Shown: positions 23,335 through 36,279, numbered from the stretch's first letter. The stretch is DNA of 64,000 bases from Chlorocebus sabaeus (GCF_047675955.1 NC_132915.1:50792026-50856025), one strand, 5' to 3'. Numbers and translations are program-made. The notes: generated from the letters alone by a model not told the origin.

Positions 23335-26300
23335 GGGGTCTTCTAGAAACGTGGCGACTATTATACGCCCCGTGGTATAACTGGCATTTGGAAAATGGGG
23401 GTGTTATTCCATTTGGAGTGGCCTCTCCTATCCTCAACTCTCCCTGTGCTTCGACGCCTCGCTCAGATGCCATCTCCACCAAGAAATTTTTCCAGGTACC
23501 CACCTGCGCCCGGATTTGATTTCGCCCTCTTTTGGACAGCCAGGGTGCTCTGAACTTTTCCACTGCCCCTTCCCGTGTATGAGAGCGCCTTGTGAAATGC
23601 ATGGACCATCGTTAGTTATTTTTATTGTACTGTGTGGTTTCGTATTCAGTGCTGTAGTATACAAGCAGAGATATTTATGCTTTCACAATACTTTTCACTT
23701 ATGTTTGAATTCCTTAAACATTAAGAGTATAGTAAGTTGCCCATCTCTGGAAGTAAATACTGAGGGGTACATGGCAGGGTAATCCGACCAGATGACCTAG
23801 CCAGAAGTTCTAGCTGTCCTATTCAACTATGTCCTCTGCAAGCCCAACATGGTAGCCTTTCACCTGGATTTGAAGGGGAAAAATTGTATTTCTCTTTGTG
23901 AATGTAATTAAATTTTGGCAAAAGTCAGTCTAGTTACCACCAAAAATTACTCTACGAGTTGGAGGGCGGGGATGGGAGCGTTGAAACAAAGTTAATAGTG
24001 GTATTTTTTTGATGATGAAGTAAATATATCTCTACGTAAATAGTCATTTGTTCGACCAAAACGAAAAATATTCATCAAATATTCCCTAATAAGTTGGTAC
24101 TCATTTCCTTAGCCACTTTAGAAAACACAAATCGAATATAATTGATTATATAAATTGTATTTGCATGAAGATTTGAACCCAAGGACTATAAGAAAGATTC
24201 AAATTTAAAATTTTCTGCGTAAGATACGGTTAAATAAAATGTTTGTATAGTATTTCCTATACCTAAGGGTACGTTTTGAGTTGAGAGGTCAGTAGTGTTT
24301 AATGGTTAATAGTGTTAAGTAAACAACAGCTACGAATCACTACAGTTAGCTTAGAACAAGTTGAGTTTATGAAATACATTTTAAAGAACTGAGAAATCTC
24401 AAACCATATGACTACCTTGACCAAGAAATAAAGAAACGAAATTAAACAGATTCTTGCTATTAAAATTTCTGAAAATTTTGAAAAATGAATTTTTAAAATG
24501 AACATAGTGTTTTTAAAAAGCAAATATTTTACAAATCATGAAAAATGTACCTTAAGATGTAAAAGAGTAAACCTCAGAGCTAAGGGCTTTTTTAAAATGT
24601 AGTTAGTGAAACCTATTCATAGAAAACTTAAAAGCATTATTTGAAGTGAAAAAAATTACTGCAAATTTATTAGGGAAAGTATAGTATCGTTGAACTCAAA
24701 TAGCTATTTTAAACATCATAATTCTGTGAGTAACAAGAAGAAGAAAAAAAAAAGCTTTCCTTATATGTGAGTCCCACTAGGCAAGACTTTGTCCAAAGTC
24801 CAACAGAAAAAAATATTGAATAAACAAGCATAAGCATCTCATTTGTGGAACATATTTTTAAGCTTTTATACAGAAGCCGAAAATAATATTATAGAAAAGA
24901 TTATACAATTGCATAGCCAAAATTATATATCATAATATGAATAGCAAAGAACCAAAGAAGGGATAATTCACCTCAAATAGTAAATAGACAAACAAAAACT
25001 GTCTTAAGCCTATAGTATCTTTTAGACTTCAGTTGAGGCAAGCAAGCTGTTTGGCCCAAGACAAATATACATAATATCACAGTAAACCCAGAGCTAATAG
25101 AATACAGCCATAAAAAGCCCACATTGCAAACACACAGGCATCTGTAGCTAAACTATCAAAGGGGCTTGCCCAGGATACTTCACATGCAACTTGTTGTTCC
25201 ATCTTACTTCATCATAATGGCAGCATCGTCTTGAATGTGAGAATTTCCTCCTCAACCTTTACCTGCAAGTAAAAGATGAACCACCACTCATTTTCTAGTT
25301 GTACCCTAAAATGAATAAATAAGTCAAAGTTTCTACCAGCATTTAAATTATTTCTAAATATATTGCTTACAAAGCTTAATTTATTATTTTAGTGATTAAT
25401 AATTTCTGTACTATAAAACTTGTTCTGTATTAGTTATCACATCTTTATACATCCACTGGCAATCAAGGACTTTCAGAAGAGAGTGGAATACAACCTTTAT
25501 TTTATTTAAAGTTTAAATGTATGTATTTAAGATATATATATGTGTGTGTGCATATGCATACACACACAAAGTACAGGACAAATGGGAATAGAAACGCCAA
25601 AACAATCTTTTTCCAAAATAAACATTTATAATAATTATAAAATAAATTATTAGCAGAAAGTATACAAAATGTGCTTTCCATTTCATTTTTAGTTTACTTA
25701 TTTAGGAATGTTTTTGCATATAAGCAAACCCAAATTCTGGTGATTATTATTAGTATTATTTTTGAACAATGAAGTGGTGCAAGAAGCATGGGAAAGAATT
25801 TCTTAGCCGTCTCTGGCATTTTTTGGTTTTAAGTTCTAATAAGCTTTTATGTGGAGGTCAGCAGATAATTTCAGTTTAAGTGATTTAACTCTGATGACAT
25901 TGACAAATATTTTAATGTCTTCTTTATAGTAGACATGTTATAGAAAAACTTTATATATAAAAAGTTTATATAGAGAAAACTTGCTAAAAAGTATTTTGTA
26001 GTTCTTTATATAGAAAAACATGCTAAAAAGACAACACAATAAATATCTATGCAAATCTTATTATCTGTTCAATCTAGAAGGTGGGTGTATAAATATCTGG
26101 CATCATTTTGAAATGTTTCATAATTAAGAATAAAAGTTGAAATAAGAATATATAACAATGGTAAATGAAATATTGAAATTATTTAAAAATTACTTGTGAT
26201 TCCCCATTTATCCTTATACAACCTTTAGCACTTCAAAACATTTAAATGGATTATCTTCCATTTGTAGGCTTTTTTTTTTTTTTGTAGCTACAATCTCATG

Positions 26301-27535
26301 CCTGCTACTTTTGAATAATAGAGTTCTCACTGTGAAGAGAGAGGTGAGAAGGAAGCATTTTTGGTACATGTAGAAAGGTGAAAATTATTATTTCCAGAAG
26401 AGACAGTGTCATGCTTTTCCAAATAAATATTGTAGGTAAAACCGGAACAAGTTGAAAATGTTACAGGCCATTCATTGTATCTTTATTCCACACTAAGTTT
26501 AGAATGTTACTTTCCCTGGTAGTATTATTTTCTTTAAACATTTAGTCAGAAACACACATTTTATTTCACCTAACTTCCATAAAGTAGAAATAGGAGAAGA
26601 AATATTTAAATTATTGAAAAAACTGAATATGAAAATATGAACCATATTCGGTTTTATTCCTGGTATGATTTTTTATAAGAACATTTAGAGAAAGCCATAG
26701 TTTTCCCTTAAAAATGAAATGACATAGTATTGGATTGTACAGTTGTCTTTAGGTATACATAGATTTATTGAATGCTAAATCAGTTTCCAGAATTTTTCAA
26801 CCTTGCCCATTCAGCCCTCATTTTAGGAACTGTCATGAAGCTTGTCTTATTTGAAAATACAATCGACAACACTAGCTGCCTTAAAAAAAAAAAAGAAAAA
26901 TCCCTCATGAGTTGTTAACATACAGAAAGTTAATCTCTGGCTCAGAAATAAGTCTTTCTTATCAATGGCCTTGTTCATCTTTGAATCATCCATATTTTGA
27001 AGAATCAAAGGATTTCAGAGGTCTCTATGAGAGAGAGTGGTGGTTCTCAACTCCAACACACTAGGATGATATGGATATATCTACATGGGCTTCCAAACAA
27101 TTATTAGGTTTTGATAGTACAATGTTTAGTTCTTGCTAGCTCTGATTTTATCTCTTTCTCCTCTCTTGAAAGAAAGTGAAAGCAATGCTTTTTAACAACC
27201 CCTTAAGTTTGCTCTAATGTAAAGAGATAAATTATTCATACTCGTTACTTGTAACCCACCTTACAATTTATAGAGATGCACAAAATGTTAAGTAGATAGA
27301 GAACTATTTAATACCAACCCCCCATCACTGTTAGTTTTTTTCTAAGGAAAAAAGTCAGTTTACTCCCTCTTACCTATCAACCTGGTGATGGCTTCCTTAT
27401 TGTGTGGGTTTAGGCTTTAGCTGAGTGGTGAGATGGGGTACGGAAAGGATCTATCTGACAGGAATCTGGGAGGGGCTGCTCTAAAGTGCTTTGTGATAGA
27501 GGTATAGAATTGAACCTACTACTAGGGTCTTACTG
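23335..27535. other. Unique, transposon-poor AT-rich sequence right of the CpG island
   Basis: No Alu, L1 or gene was recognised. Minor features are a TG/CA hairpin at 25,541-25,568, a 40-bp-period duplication at 25,965-26,030, an A-rich run near 24,735-24,752 and a T-run at 26,271-26,283. Around 27,036-27,115 a 'ggttctcaac' start hints at a degraded MER-type DNA element, but it fades out. Confidence 0.5.
25965..26030. repeat. Imperfect tandem duplication, about 40-bp period
   Basis: 'tttatatagagaaaac...gctaaaaag' (25,965-25,991) recurs as 'tttatatagaaaaaca...gctaaaaag' (26,005-26,030). Confidence 0.7.
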
Positions 27536-27539
27536 CTCA

Positions 27540-27645
27540 GTAGGTATACTCCATAGAGGATCAGCATCAGCAAGACCATTTAAAATGCAAAATTCTAGAT
27601 GACACCCCAGACCTAATAAATCAGAATCTGCGTTTTAAGAAGAGA
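27540..27645 (-). mobile_element. MER5-like DNA transposon fragment
   Basis: 'ggatcagcatcag ... aaatgcaaaattctagatgacaccccagacctaataaatcagaatctg' matches the MER5 body in reverse orientation. It is truncated on its right side. Confidence 0.7.
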
Positions 27646-28221
27646 GACAGAGAGAGAAAGGACTTAGAGAAAACAAAAGGTAAAGAAAACATTGGTCTTT
27701 CTCAAAGTTAACAGGTCAGTTACTGAAGAGTTCTGAATAGCACCCTAAATTCCAACCATCCATTCTTTACTCAAAATTGGACTTATTCCTTCAAGGAATG
27801 CATTTATTAGATAAAAAGAGAAAAGTAAAGAAATGATGGACTCTGTTTTGACACATTTTGAACAACAGCCAGGTACTTCCATCAGGAAAAGAAAGCACTA
27901 GGGTGTCCTGCTTAAAGTAAAGGACTCTTGTCATTAGGCTAGCACACTAAATTAGAATGCAATAGTGTTATTTTAGAGTGGTACAAGACGTGTCAGTCAT
28001 CCTCTTTCTGGCATTTTAGTGAGTGCCGTGGAAAATGTATTCAGGCTTTGGAATGAAGTGCATCTCATTTTTACTCTCCTCTCTGACACCTTCATTAAAT
28101 TTCCAAAATCTTTGTCCCTCAGTTTGCATACCAGTAAAAACAGTAAAAATATTGTAATGTATACCTCATGTGGTACTGTAAAAATTAAAATAATATTTAT
28201 AAATTGGCTAGTAGGGTGGAG

Positions 28222-28248
28222 GGGAGAGAGAGAGAGAGACAGAGAGAC

Positions 28249-28289
<41 letters not shown>
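28222..28289 (+). repeat. (GA)n polypurine tract
   Basis: About 68 bp of GAGA with a few CAG and GAAA interruptions. The 'SLSLS' and 'RERERE' open frames on either strand come from this repeat. Confidence 0.95.
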
Positions 28290-28806
28290 CACCAGTTCCA
28301 TTTCCCTTCCTTTGTAATGGCATTGCTGCACACCTAGTGTGTTCAGTATAGAACACATCAAAGACCGTCAAATGTCTCTGGGCTGTTGGTTTTAAGGCTG
28401 AAAAAGCCAGCAATGCTTGGAACCACATCAAGGATTCCCATCCATTCCCACTCCCCATCCGATGAATGACTAGTTAAAATGCCATGCCCCTGCGCATGTT
28501 GGATACAAGAAAAAACAAGTTTACAGCCAAGGGAAACTGGCATACTTTTTAAATCCCTGTCCAGCTGTGGAAAGAGAGCTAAAATCTAAGCAGATGTCCA
28601 ATTGAGACCCTAATTGTGAATGTGTACGTGTGTGTGTGTTAAAGAAAAAAATGGAGATTATCTTTATGGCCACTACTCACCTTCCATGAAACTATCTGAA
28701 ATGAGAACTGGCAGTCATAAGGGAGACATGTTGATATATCCAATATACTGAGGTAGGAGGCACTTGTGTAGCTAGGATGAGTGAGAGGTCCTTTCTCCCT
28801 GCTGGG

Positions 28807-28830
28807 TTGTTTGTTTGTTTGTTTGTTTGC
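28807..28830. repeat. (TTTG)n simple repeat
   Basis: Six TTTG units. A short interrupted TG run also occurs at 28,621-28,639. Confidence 0.9.
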
Positions 28831-30319
28831 AGTAAATCTCTTGTGCCTGATACTTGCACAGATATATTCTTACAGGGAGACTTTCTCCATGGGGAAGTTT
28901 TCCCAGACATAGCCCTCACCCCCCTCCTCCCATGCTCAGTTGCTTTGTCTCCTGTTTTCCCATAATTAAAAAAACAAAACAAGACAACTCTGTAATATCC
29001 TTTGCATTGCATTTCCTCTGGTAGCCTTTCAGTGGCAAGCACTGTGCTTTATTTTTCTTTGTTTTGTCAGCCTGACCCATTTCTGAACACATGGCAGGTC
29101 CTCGATAAATGCAGAAATGAATACTCTGATCCAACATTTGCATTTATCAGACTTGGTATCCCACATAAGGTGTTCCATGAAAGAAAAAATTGAGAGAGAT
29201 AAAGAGATGTTCAAGAAATCTTGGGCTTAAAAAAGTTAAACTAGTTTTTAAAACTAGTGATTCCTCAGACCCATTAATAGGCCAACATGCATTGTATTTT
29301 TCAAACATTTTTGACCATCAAAACCCACTCCCACATTTTTTAGAGCGTAGCAGGGCACAGTTTGCAAAACACAGCCCTAGTACAAACGAAAGCAGTCCAA
29401 ACATTCAGCAATGGTTCTTTAATACTTTCTAAATTACAGAGTGTAATACCATTTTGACAAAACGGAAATCTCCGTGTAACCAAAAGATTCACAATACTAG
29501 ATTTTTAACAGCATTTAATTCAATGGAATCCCAGTACCATGAAATAATTTAGACACTCCCTGGTAGTATATTGTACCAGAATTTCACCTGGGTTGGATAA
29601 GAATCTGACTGATGTTATTTTATCCCAAATAAGCCAACACAAAGGGCAAAAGAAGGGAAATATTTGGCATAATATTTTTTCAGACAATGGTATCAGCATA
29701 GTAAACTCAGTAATTACAACTCTGGTTCTAGACAGGTACCCTATACTTTTCAAAAAGCTTTATCTAGCATTCTGGGAAGATGGTTTGGACAATGGATAGC
29801 AAATGAGAAAAGTGATGAATCAAATTCCTGCAGGTGGTGATCTTTTTTACCAGGTTTTCCTCCTGCTGCTTTTCTACCTTCCCTACCTCTCCTGCCTTCC
29901 CTCTGTTTTCACTTCTCCTCTTATACTCTTCAGACCACTACTTTTCCCCACTTTTGTTACATCAGGACTAGTGGATAATGCTAAACTAACTCTCATTATA
30001 GTAAAGATAATATTAAAATTATATCACAGCTAGAATGGTACAGATACTGGTCACCTAGAGCTGAAGTCAGCCAGAACTCTTGAGTGAGGTCTAGAAAACC
30101 CCCTGATCTGTCAGAAGATAACCTATTCATTGCTGACTCAAGGAACAGGAGTGTCCCAAGTAAGGGGCCAGGGAGGTAAGAGGGGCACTGGAGGGACTGT
30201 GGGGCAGTAGCTGTTTACACAGAACTATATCAATACAGATATATAACAATACATACAGAGCAGTCCCAATATTTTACAAACGTGGTCATACCAGTGCATG
30301 CCAGATGTATGTTACCCTT
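28831..30319. other. Unique sequence
   Basis: Several short open frames on both strands overlap each other here and share no recognisable family. No recent transposon was seen. Confidence 0.45.
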
Positions 30320-30430
30320 AGATTCAATAACATTTGCTAAATCCCTCCCATGTGCCTGGCATTATGCTAGGCCCTGAAGACAGGTCGAAGAGCAAGGTTT
30401 TTATCCTAGTATCAAATAAATTCTCTAAAT
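30320..30430 (-). mobile_element. L2 LINE 3' end, antisense
   Basis: 'attcaataacatttgctaaatccctcccatgtgcctggcattatgctaggccctgaagacaggtcgaagagcaaggt' matches antisense L2 ('cattcaacaaatatttattgagcacctactatgtgccaggcact...'). Confidence 0.65.
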
Positions 30431-31054
30431 TATTCAACATTAGGTGATCAAGAGGTAAATCAAGATGCAGTTGTGATTTTTTTTCTGTTTATCTAACTTA
30501 AACATCAACCCTAGTCTGTAATTAGGTTTTAGGCAATGGATAAAAAGGAAAAGCAAGGGGAAGAGAGGTTAAACTTCAGAATGAAAGTAAAAGAAAACCT
30601 TGCTTAGGACAAGCAGAAGTGCTGTGACATCATTGGAATGTTTTGACCCCTCTTTGTCTTTTGAAGGCATTTTCTCACTTTCAGAACCATCTTTGCTCAA
30701 CACTCTCTTAGCATGTTTTTATTGAATATTTAATTTACATAACCATTAAAATCATGGGAAAATTGTTTCTTGAACTCGTCTTTAATTTAAAAAGGAGAAT
30801 AATAATAGAGGAGAGTTTCTTTCCTATTCAGGGTATTAAAAAATAATGAATTTGCATCCTGTTTGTTTTGAAGTAATGAAAACAGTTATTGCTTATACAA
30901 AACTTGGCTATTTGAAAATTTATTTTCATCACCTGAAATATACTTTGAAACTCAACCCACATCACTCTGGAAGGTTTCAAAAGGAAAGGCTCATCACTGA
31001 GTTTCTTCTTCCAGGCAGGGTTCAAGCTCCATTCACATGTAAACCTCACAAAAA

Positions 31055-31190
31055 TAAGTTGGAATCATAATCTCCATTTTAATGAGGAAACTGAGGTTCA
31101 GCTAAGTTAGGTAGCTGACAAAGATGACACATGGCATGTGGCAAGATCAGCACTTGACTCCAGCTCATAAGGCTCTAAGTTAAGGAACTA
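31055..31190 (-). mobile_element. MIR SINE, antisense
   Basis: 'ctccattttaatgaggaaactgaggttcagctaagttaggtagctgacaaagatgacacatggcatgtggcaagatcagcacttgactccag' follows antisense MIR. Confidence 0.65.
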
Positions 31191-33925
31191 CTAAGCAATT
31201 TTTCCCAACAAATTAATTGCATTTCCTTAAAGTCTCTTACATCACCATGTAAAGTACCATCTCACCTAACTGCTAACTGAAAAATTCACCAGAAAAAGAA
31301 AATTGACATTCAATACACAAATAACCAGTTTTCTATGTAACTATTAGGATAAAAGCCACCATTCACCTGAGTATGTTTTAAAGTTGAAACAGAAACTAAT
31401 ATACATAAAACAAATGTCAAAGCTTCTTTAAAACGCTAGTATAATCCATTGTATATTGTATTTCTAAAATCAAAATAAACTTTTATTGTCTAATGTGGAT
31501 TCAAAGCAATCGAGTCTTTTTCACCCAAAACAATACAATGTGCAAACTTAACACAAGGCTACTTTGCTTGCTCAAGTGTCTCTTAAGAATCAGTACTAAA
31601 TTTATAGATATACTCATATGCATACACTCATCGGTTAAAAAGTGGACTCTTTGCCAAGCAGGCTTATTCTCTTTCCTCCCCGATATTGTTTCTTCAGTCT
31701 TTTCCCCTTCCCTGCAGATCGCTTTGGACAATATCCTTAAATATGATGAGAGCTTGACATGTGAAAATAAAAACAGGATATAAAAAACAGAAAATGAAAA
31801 CTTTTATGAGAACGAACAAAGATAAAGATAAAAAAGTGTGTACATTAATGTGTTAATATACAGTTTGTATAGCAGTCATAAAGCTTGCACTCTGGCATAA
31901 AAAGATAGATGTAAGAAGATAATGGGAGCAAACAGTAGGAACAGCAAGACAATTGAAATTTATAAAATAACAAAGGGTAGAGATTTGTTCTCTGAATCCT
32001 AGAATCCATGAAATTATAAAGAACAACAGAAAAAGCTACTTGTGGGTAAAATCAGGAATGAATATACAAGTGTGATAATAATTATAATATGTAAAATTTA
32101 TCAGTTTTCAAAGAAAAATTTATGTTAAGCATACTTTAACTCTTCTAAAATGTCAAATGCCATAGGGGTGTCATTTTGAAAATTGAATATCTTGGTACCA
32201 TACATGGGCATAAGTGCTTATTAATGAGTTCCAGTTAACAGAATACTGAATAAATGCACTTTTACTGAACACTATGCAAACCAGCATTTATTATGGTTTT
32301 TAAGATACATGGGAATATGTTTTTCTTTGTACATAAGGTTGTAAACTCTTGAAAGCTTAAAGACTGCAGTAAGTGCAGCCTGGAAAATCAGATAAATTCA
32401 GAAGTAATTTAGTTTGATTCTTAAAATGAGCTGTAATGGAACTTAGAGATATTTGGGGGAGATTTCTGGCTTTAAGAATAGCAACAGAGGGAACACTAAA
32501 AGAAGCAAAGCACAAGGCTGATAGTATCCACTAGTTTCTAACATTTCTTATTTTCTTGTAATTAAGCTCTCAAGATTTATGTATAGTAATCTGATTACGT
32601 ATAAATACCCATCATGCTTCCAAAGTATTTTAGGAGAAAACTGGATATATATTCATTAAGTTAATTGCATTTCTAGAGGAATAATTTTTCTGTCTTAGTC
32701 CATATTAACATTTGTGAGGAAAAAGGATGAGAGTTTTTGAAATGAAATCTATCTTCTAACCAAATTAATTTTAGTTTTCTCATTTTACATGCATCTGAGC
32801 AATAAAAATATGAAAGAAATTATTGAAACATAATGAAAGTTTATTTTTATTTTTAAAAAATATCTTGGAATTAATATGTTAAAGCTTTGCTCAGACTAGG
32901 TTAAATCACTGATTTGATATTAGCCCACCAATTCTTAACACATTCTTCACTTGTTAAGATATTGCTCTTTCTGGCATTTAAGAGAAGTATGCCTTGCTAA
33001 ATTAATATGACATCAATCTTTTTCTCCACTGGTGTACAACTTCTGGTTTTCTAAGTGCCTTCTCAGAAATGTGCTCTTTTCATACTTTGCTTTGTCAGAT
33101 TATTTTAAACAAATTCTTTTAAGATACATTTACAGTACAAGTTCAACATTAAAGAGCTTTAAGGGGGAATCGCAGAAAACTGGAGATGGAATGGGCCCAA
33201 GCAGGCTATCTAAAGGCCAAACTCTTGCCAAAATAAATTACCTCTGTAGAGAACAATGTCATTTTCCTCTATTTCTTTTTATATTTAATTTTTAAGAAAT
33301 TATCCTGAATTCTAATAGAGCTCACAATTGGGATGTCTTTTTCATTTTCTTATCTGCTTTTCAGATAACTTTTAGTAAGTATAATCAAAATATTACTTCA
33401 CATTTATTCTTCATGCATACATTCTTCCTGTGTTTTTGGAGAAATAAACCTTTTACTGATATGATATGAAATGAGCAAATAAGAGGATTGCTTAGCTTTT
33501 CAATGACAAAGTAAGAGAATGGAAGAAAACCCAAGAAGTGGACTGAGAAATAGAAAGGCAAATCTGTTTAAATAGTATTGCATTTCACATTATGTTGTTC
33601 AGTGTTTATCTCTTTACCACTGCTAACACTCAAGCCACCCTCCCACCTCCGCCAAAAAAATATCAGGAATGTAAAATATTTTCCTTTAGAAAACCAGAAT
33701 TTAAAAGACAGAAACAAGTACAGTACTGCCAGCAACAAGGGGTGAGATTGTTCTTGTAGGAACATGAGAAGTGGTCAGGACCAGAGGAATGAACTTTGTT
33801 TAGAGCCATACATAAAGTAAAAGGCAAAGGAGATGATAATAAAAAGAAACATCATTGAAAGTGGAATGGAGGAGACTAGGAGAGTGGTGTTCAATTGGCA
33901 GATCACATAGAACCCCAGAGATGAA
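31191..33925. other. Unique AT-rich sequence
   Basis: No gene or identifiable transposon. The 96-codon frame at 31,493-31,783 (plus) has no recognisable domain. Confidence 0.5.
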
Positions 33926-33929
33926 AACA

Positions 33930-34090
33930 ATTCATTAGTAATTCATTACTCACTAGGTATCTAATATGTATCCTGCCTTCTACTAAACAGTGGCTAAGAA
34001 TACAAAAATGCAAGCTAGGACCCCACAATGACTCTGCTTCTAGGTGGGGAACACACTTAACTAGGTAAACAACGGTTAATGATATTCTCT
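33930..34090 (-). mobile_element. L2 LINE fragment, antisense
   Basis: 'cattactcactaggtatctaatatgtatcctgccttctactaaacagtggctaagaatacaaaaatgcaagc ... taggtggggaacac' resembles antisense L2, with strong divergence. Confidence 0.5.
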
Positions 34091-34514
34091 TTTGTGTTAA
34101 AGATCTTAAGAACAAAAGGAGTGGAGTGGAGTGAGCAAAGAAGACTGGCAACCTTTGCTAGAAGGTTAGGTTCCTATTCGGCTTTGCCCCCAGACACCTC
34201 TTTCTGTCACCGGTGATAATACTCCCTTAGCATTTGGGCCTGTGTCATAGCAGAAAGTGATTTCTCTGGAATAACTCTGATTTTAGAAAGTGATTTCAAG
34301 GACAAAAATCAGTGTAAGCTTACAGCACAATAGATTGATAGCTGTTACCAAATTCCCTTTGTAATTTTTAAATAGCTTTTCTCTTTATTCACTGTAGCAG
34401 GAGAAAATACAGAGAGAGATGCCCTGAATATAAAAATATACCATGGTACAAAACTATTTGCTAACAAATTTGGTTTACTTAACTATGGAAGCAAGTCAGG
34501 AAAATTGAACTGAA

Positions 34515-34680
34515 AGAAATCATGGAAATGATTTTATCTAACCTCATTTTACAGATGAAGAAATAAAGTCTAATGAGGTATAACAACTTATAGTCACATA
34601 ACTAATTACTGATAAAACCCCATGTCTACAGACTCCATGTTCTTACCTTTACACCTTACTGTTTCTCCTTGCAGTATTTT
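34515..34680 (-). mobile_element. MIR SINE, antisense
   Basis: 'cctcattttacagatgaagaaataaagtctaatgaggtataacaacttatagtcacataactaattactg' gives the MIR core in reverse. Confidence 0.6.
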
Positions 34681-34741
34681 CCTACTTAAAATGACACTTT
34701 ACATATTAATAACCTACACATTTGGAAATTTCGGGTTATGT

Positions 34742-34852
34742 TATAGTAGAAAGTGCTTAAATTGGAGCTAATCAGCCCTGAACTAGAATCCTGTTCCGCT
34801 CAGCTACTAATTAGCTATAGAACTTTGACAAGTTGATTATTCATTCTCAACT
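34742..34852 (+). mobile_element. MIR SINE 5' half
   Basis: 'gtagaaagtgcttaaattggagctaatcagccctgaactagaatcctgttccgctcagctactaattagctatagaactttgacaag' aligns with the MIR 5' half (tRNA-derived head into the core). It lies close to two antisense MIRs. Confidence 0.65.
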
Positions 34853-34859
34853 TGCACTT

Positions 34860-35030
34860 ATGATAGCACTTACTATATCTCAGCTACTTTTTTAAGTGCT
34901 GGGAAAGTAGTAAACAAAAACTTACATTTTTGTTAAGCGACAATGACGTACATGTAAATATTTATTTACTGTGTCAAGTGTTATACATCTAGGAAGAAAA
35001 AGTTGGATGAGGGGGTTAGAGAATGACAAA
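34860..35030 (-). mobile_element. L2 LINE fragment, antisense
   Basis: 'cacttactatatctcagctacttttttaagtgctgggaaagtagtaaacaaaaacttac' and the following 'caagtgttatacatctaggaagaaa' resemble antisense L2. Confidence 0.5.
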
Positions 35031-35049
35031 GGTATTAGGAAAATTCTCT

Positions 35050-35285
35050 ATGATAATAATAGCTAATATTTATAGAGTTCTCAGTATATCCTAAGTGCGT
35101 TACATATAATTGCCTTTAAATCCTCACATTATGCTATGAAGTAGGTCCTATTAATATCTCCCCTTTAACAGATGAGAAAACGAATGCCCTTGGGGGTTAA
35201 GTAACTTACCCAAGATTATCCAGCTAGTAAGCAATAGAGCCAGTAGGTCCGGCTCCAGAGTGTCCTCTAAGCACTATTTGATGCT
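35050..35285 (-). mobile_element. MIR SINE, near full length, antisense
   Basis: All parts are present in order: 'gataataatagctaatatttatagagttctcag', 'gcctttaaatcctcacattatgctatgaagtaggtcctatta', 'aacagatgagaaaacgaatgcc', 'gggttaagtaacttacccaagattatccagctagtaagcaatagagcc'. Confidence 0.88.
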
Positions 35286-35439
35286 TCTTTTTTACTTAAA
35301 ATGGGTAGCAGTGGAGCAGAGGGTTCTCCGAATTGCAGTTTCCCTGCCCATAACAGGCTCACTTGAGAATTGTGAGATGAAATATATATTTAAAACGTAG
35401 CTCTGTGTCTGTCACAAAGTAGATTATATAAGTCAGAAT

Positions 35440-35690
35440 TCTTTGGCTATAATTTACAGAAACCTAACTGAAGATATCCTAATAAAAAATTTAAAAATGT
35501 ACTGTTTGTTGTAGGCAAATTGCATGGGCAGGAGTAGAGTGAACCTCAGAAATAACTAAGGCCAAGGACTCCTCGAATGGAGACTTCCTCTCTCTCTCTT
35601 TATCTCTGTCTGTATGTTGCCTTTATTCTTTCCTACTATAGAATGACTTTCTCCTTGTGATGGAAAGTATGGTTGCAGACTGCAGATTTA
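35440..35690. repeat. Possible ancient repeat, family uncertain
   Basis: 'cagaattctttggctataatttacagaaacctaactg' followed by a CTCTCT run at about 35,588-35,600 and 'tgcagactgcag' has the layout of an old mammalian interspersed repeat that I know only by its 'ggctgcaagtaacagaaa' start. I cannot name the family with confidence. Confidence 0.35.
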
Positions 35691-35704
35691 CATTCTTTCA
35701 GATT

Positions 35705-35920
35705 TTAACAGCTAATTAACGAGCCCTCACTGTAGTTAAGAACTTTACCCTGACTACCTGTACTCATTCTCAAAAGTAATCCTCACAACAACTCCATGCA
35801 GTTGGTACATCTGTTATGTCCATTTTCAGATGAGGAAATTGAGACACAGACATGTAAATAGTTTATCCAAAGCCACCAACTAAAAAGGGTCACAAATGTA
35901 GGTAGTCTGTTCTAGGGATA
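35705..35920 (-). mobile_element. MIR SINE, antisense
   Basis: 'aagtaatcctcacaacaactccatgcagttggtacatctgttatgtccattttcagatgaggaaattgagacacagacatg' is a clear antisense MIR core. Confidence 0.78.
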
Positions 35921-36213
35921 GTACCCTTAAGTCAATATATTCTGCTTGGTCTGAGTTTTAAAATTAAATGAACTAAATTAAATTAAGGGAAGAAACACAG
36001 TTTGGATGTACTGGGGACAGAATTTATACCACCAGCTCCAGCCAGGCCATTCTTGGGAGCTAAAACCTTTGATTGACACCCTGTGGGCTATACTTGACCT
36101 GTCTCGTGTTCTCTGCACATCCTATGTCGCCCACTCTAGAACTCTTCAATCTCTGTATTTGCCTTCTCTCTTCATTTTTTGGTACCTCTGCTGGACCCCT
36201 GCTTAATGCATGA

Positions 36214-36279
36214 ATCATCCTTTCTACCTTTGAGGCTAGTACTTAAATCATTTTTTCTACCCTTGAAGTTAGTGCTTAA
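36214..36279 (+). repeat. 33-bp tandem duplication
   Basis: Two abutting 33-bp units (36,214-36,246 and 36,247-36,279) differ at six positions by eye, all transitions. The surrounding DNA is unique. Confidence 0.8.

Noticed and set aside
25191..25275. Possible minus-strand exon boundary ('cttgcag|gtaaag')
   Set aside because: The acceptor-like and donor-like motifs abut each other with no exon between them, so it cannot be a normal exon. It may be chance, and a recursive splice site would need RNA evidence.
27997..28458. A 153-codon minus-strand frame with a serine/leucine repeat, and an RERERE frame on the plus strand
   Set aside because: Both read through the (GA)n tract. Outside it there is no recognisable domain.
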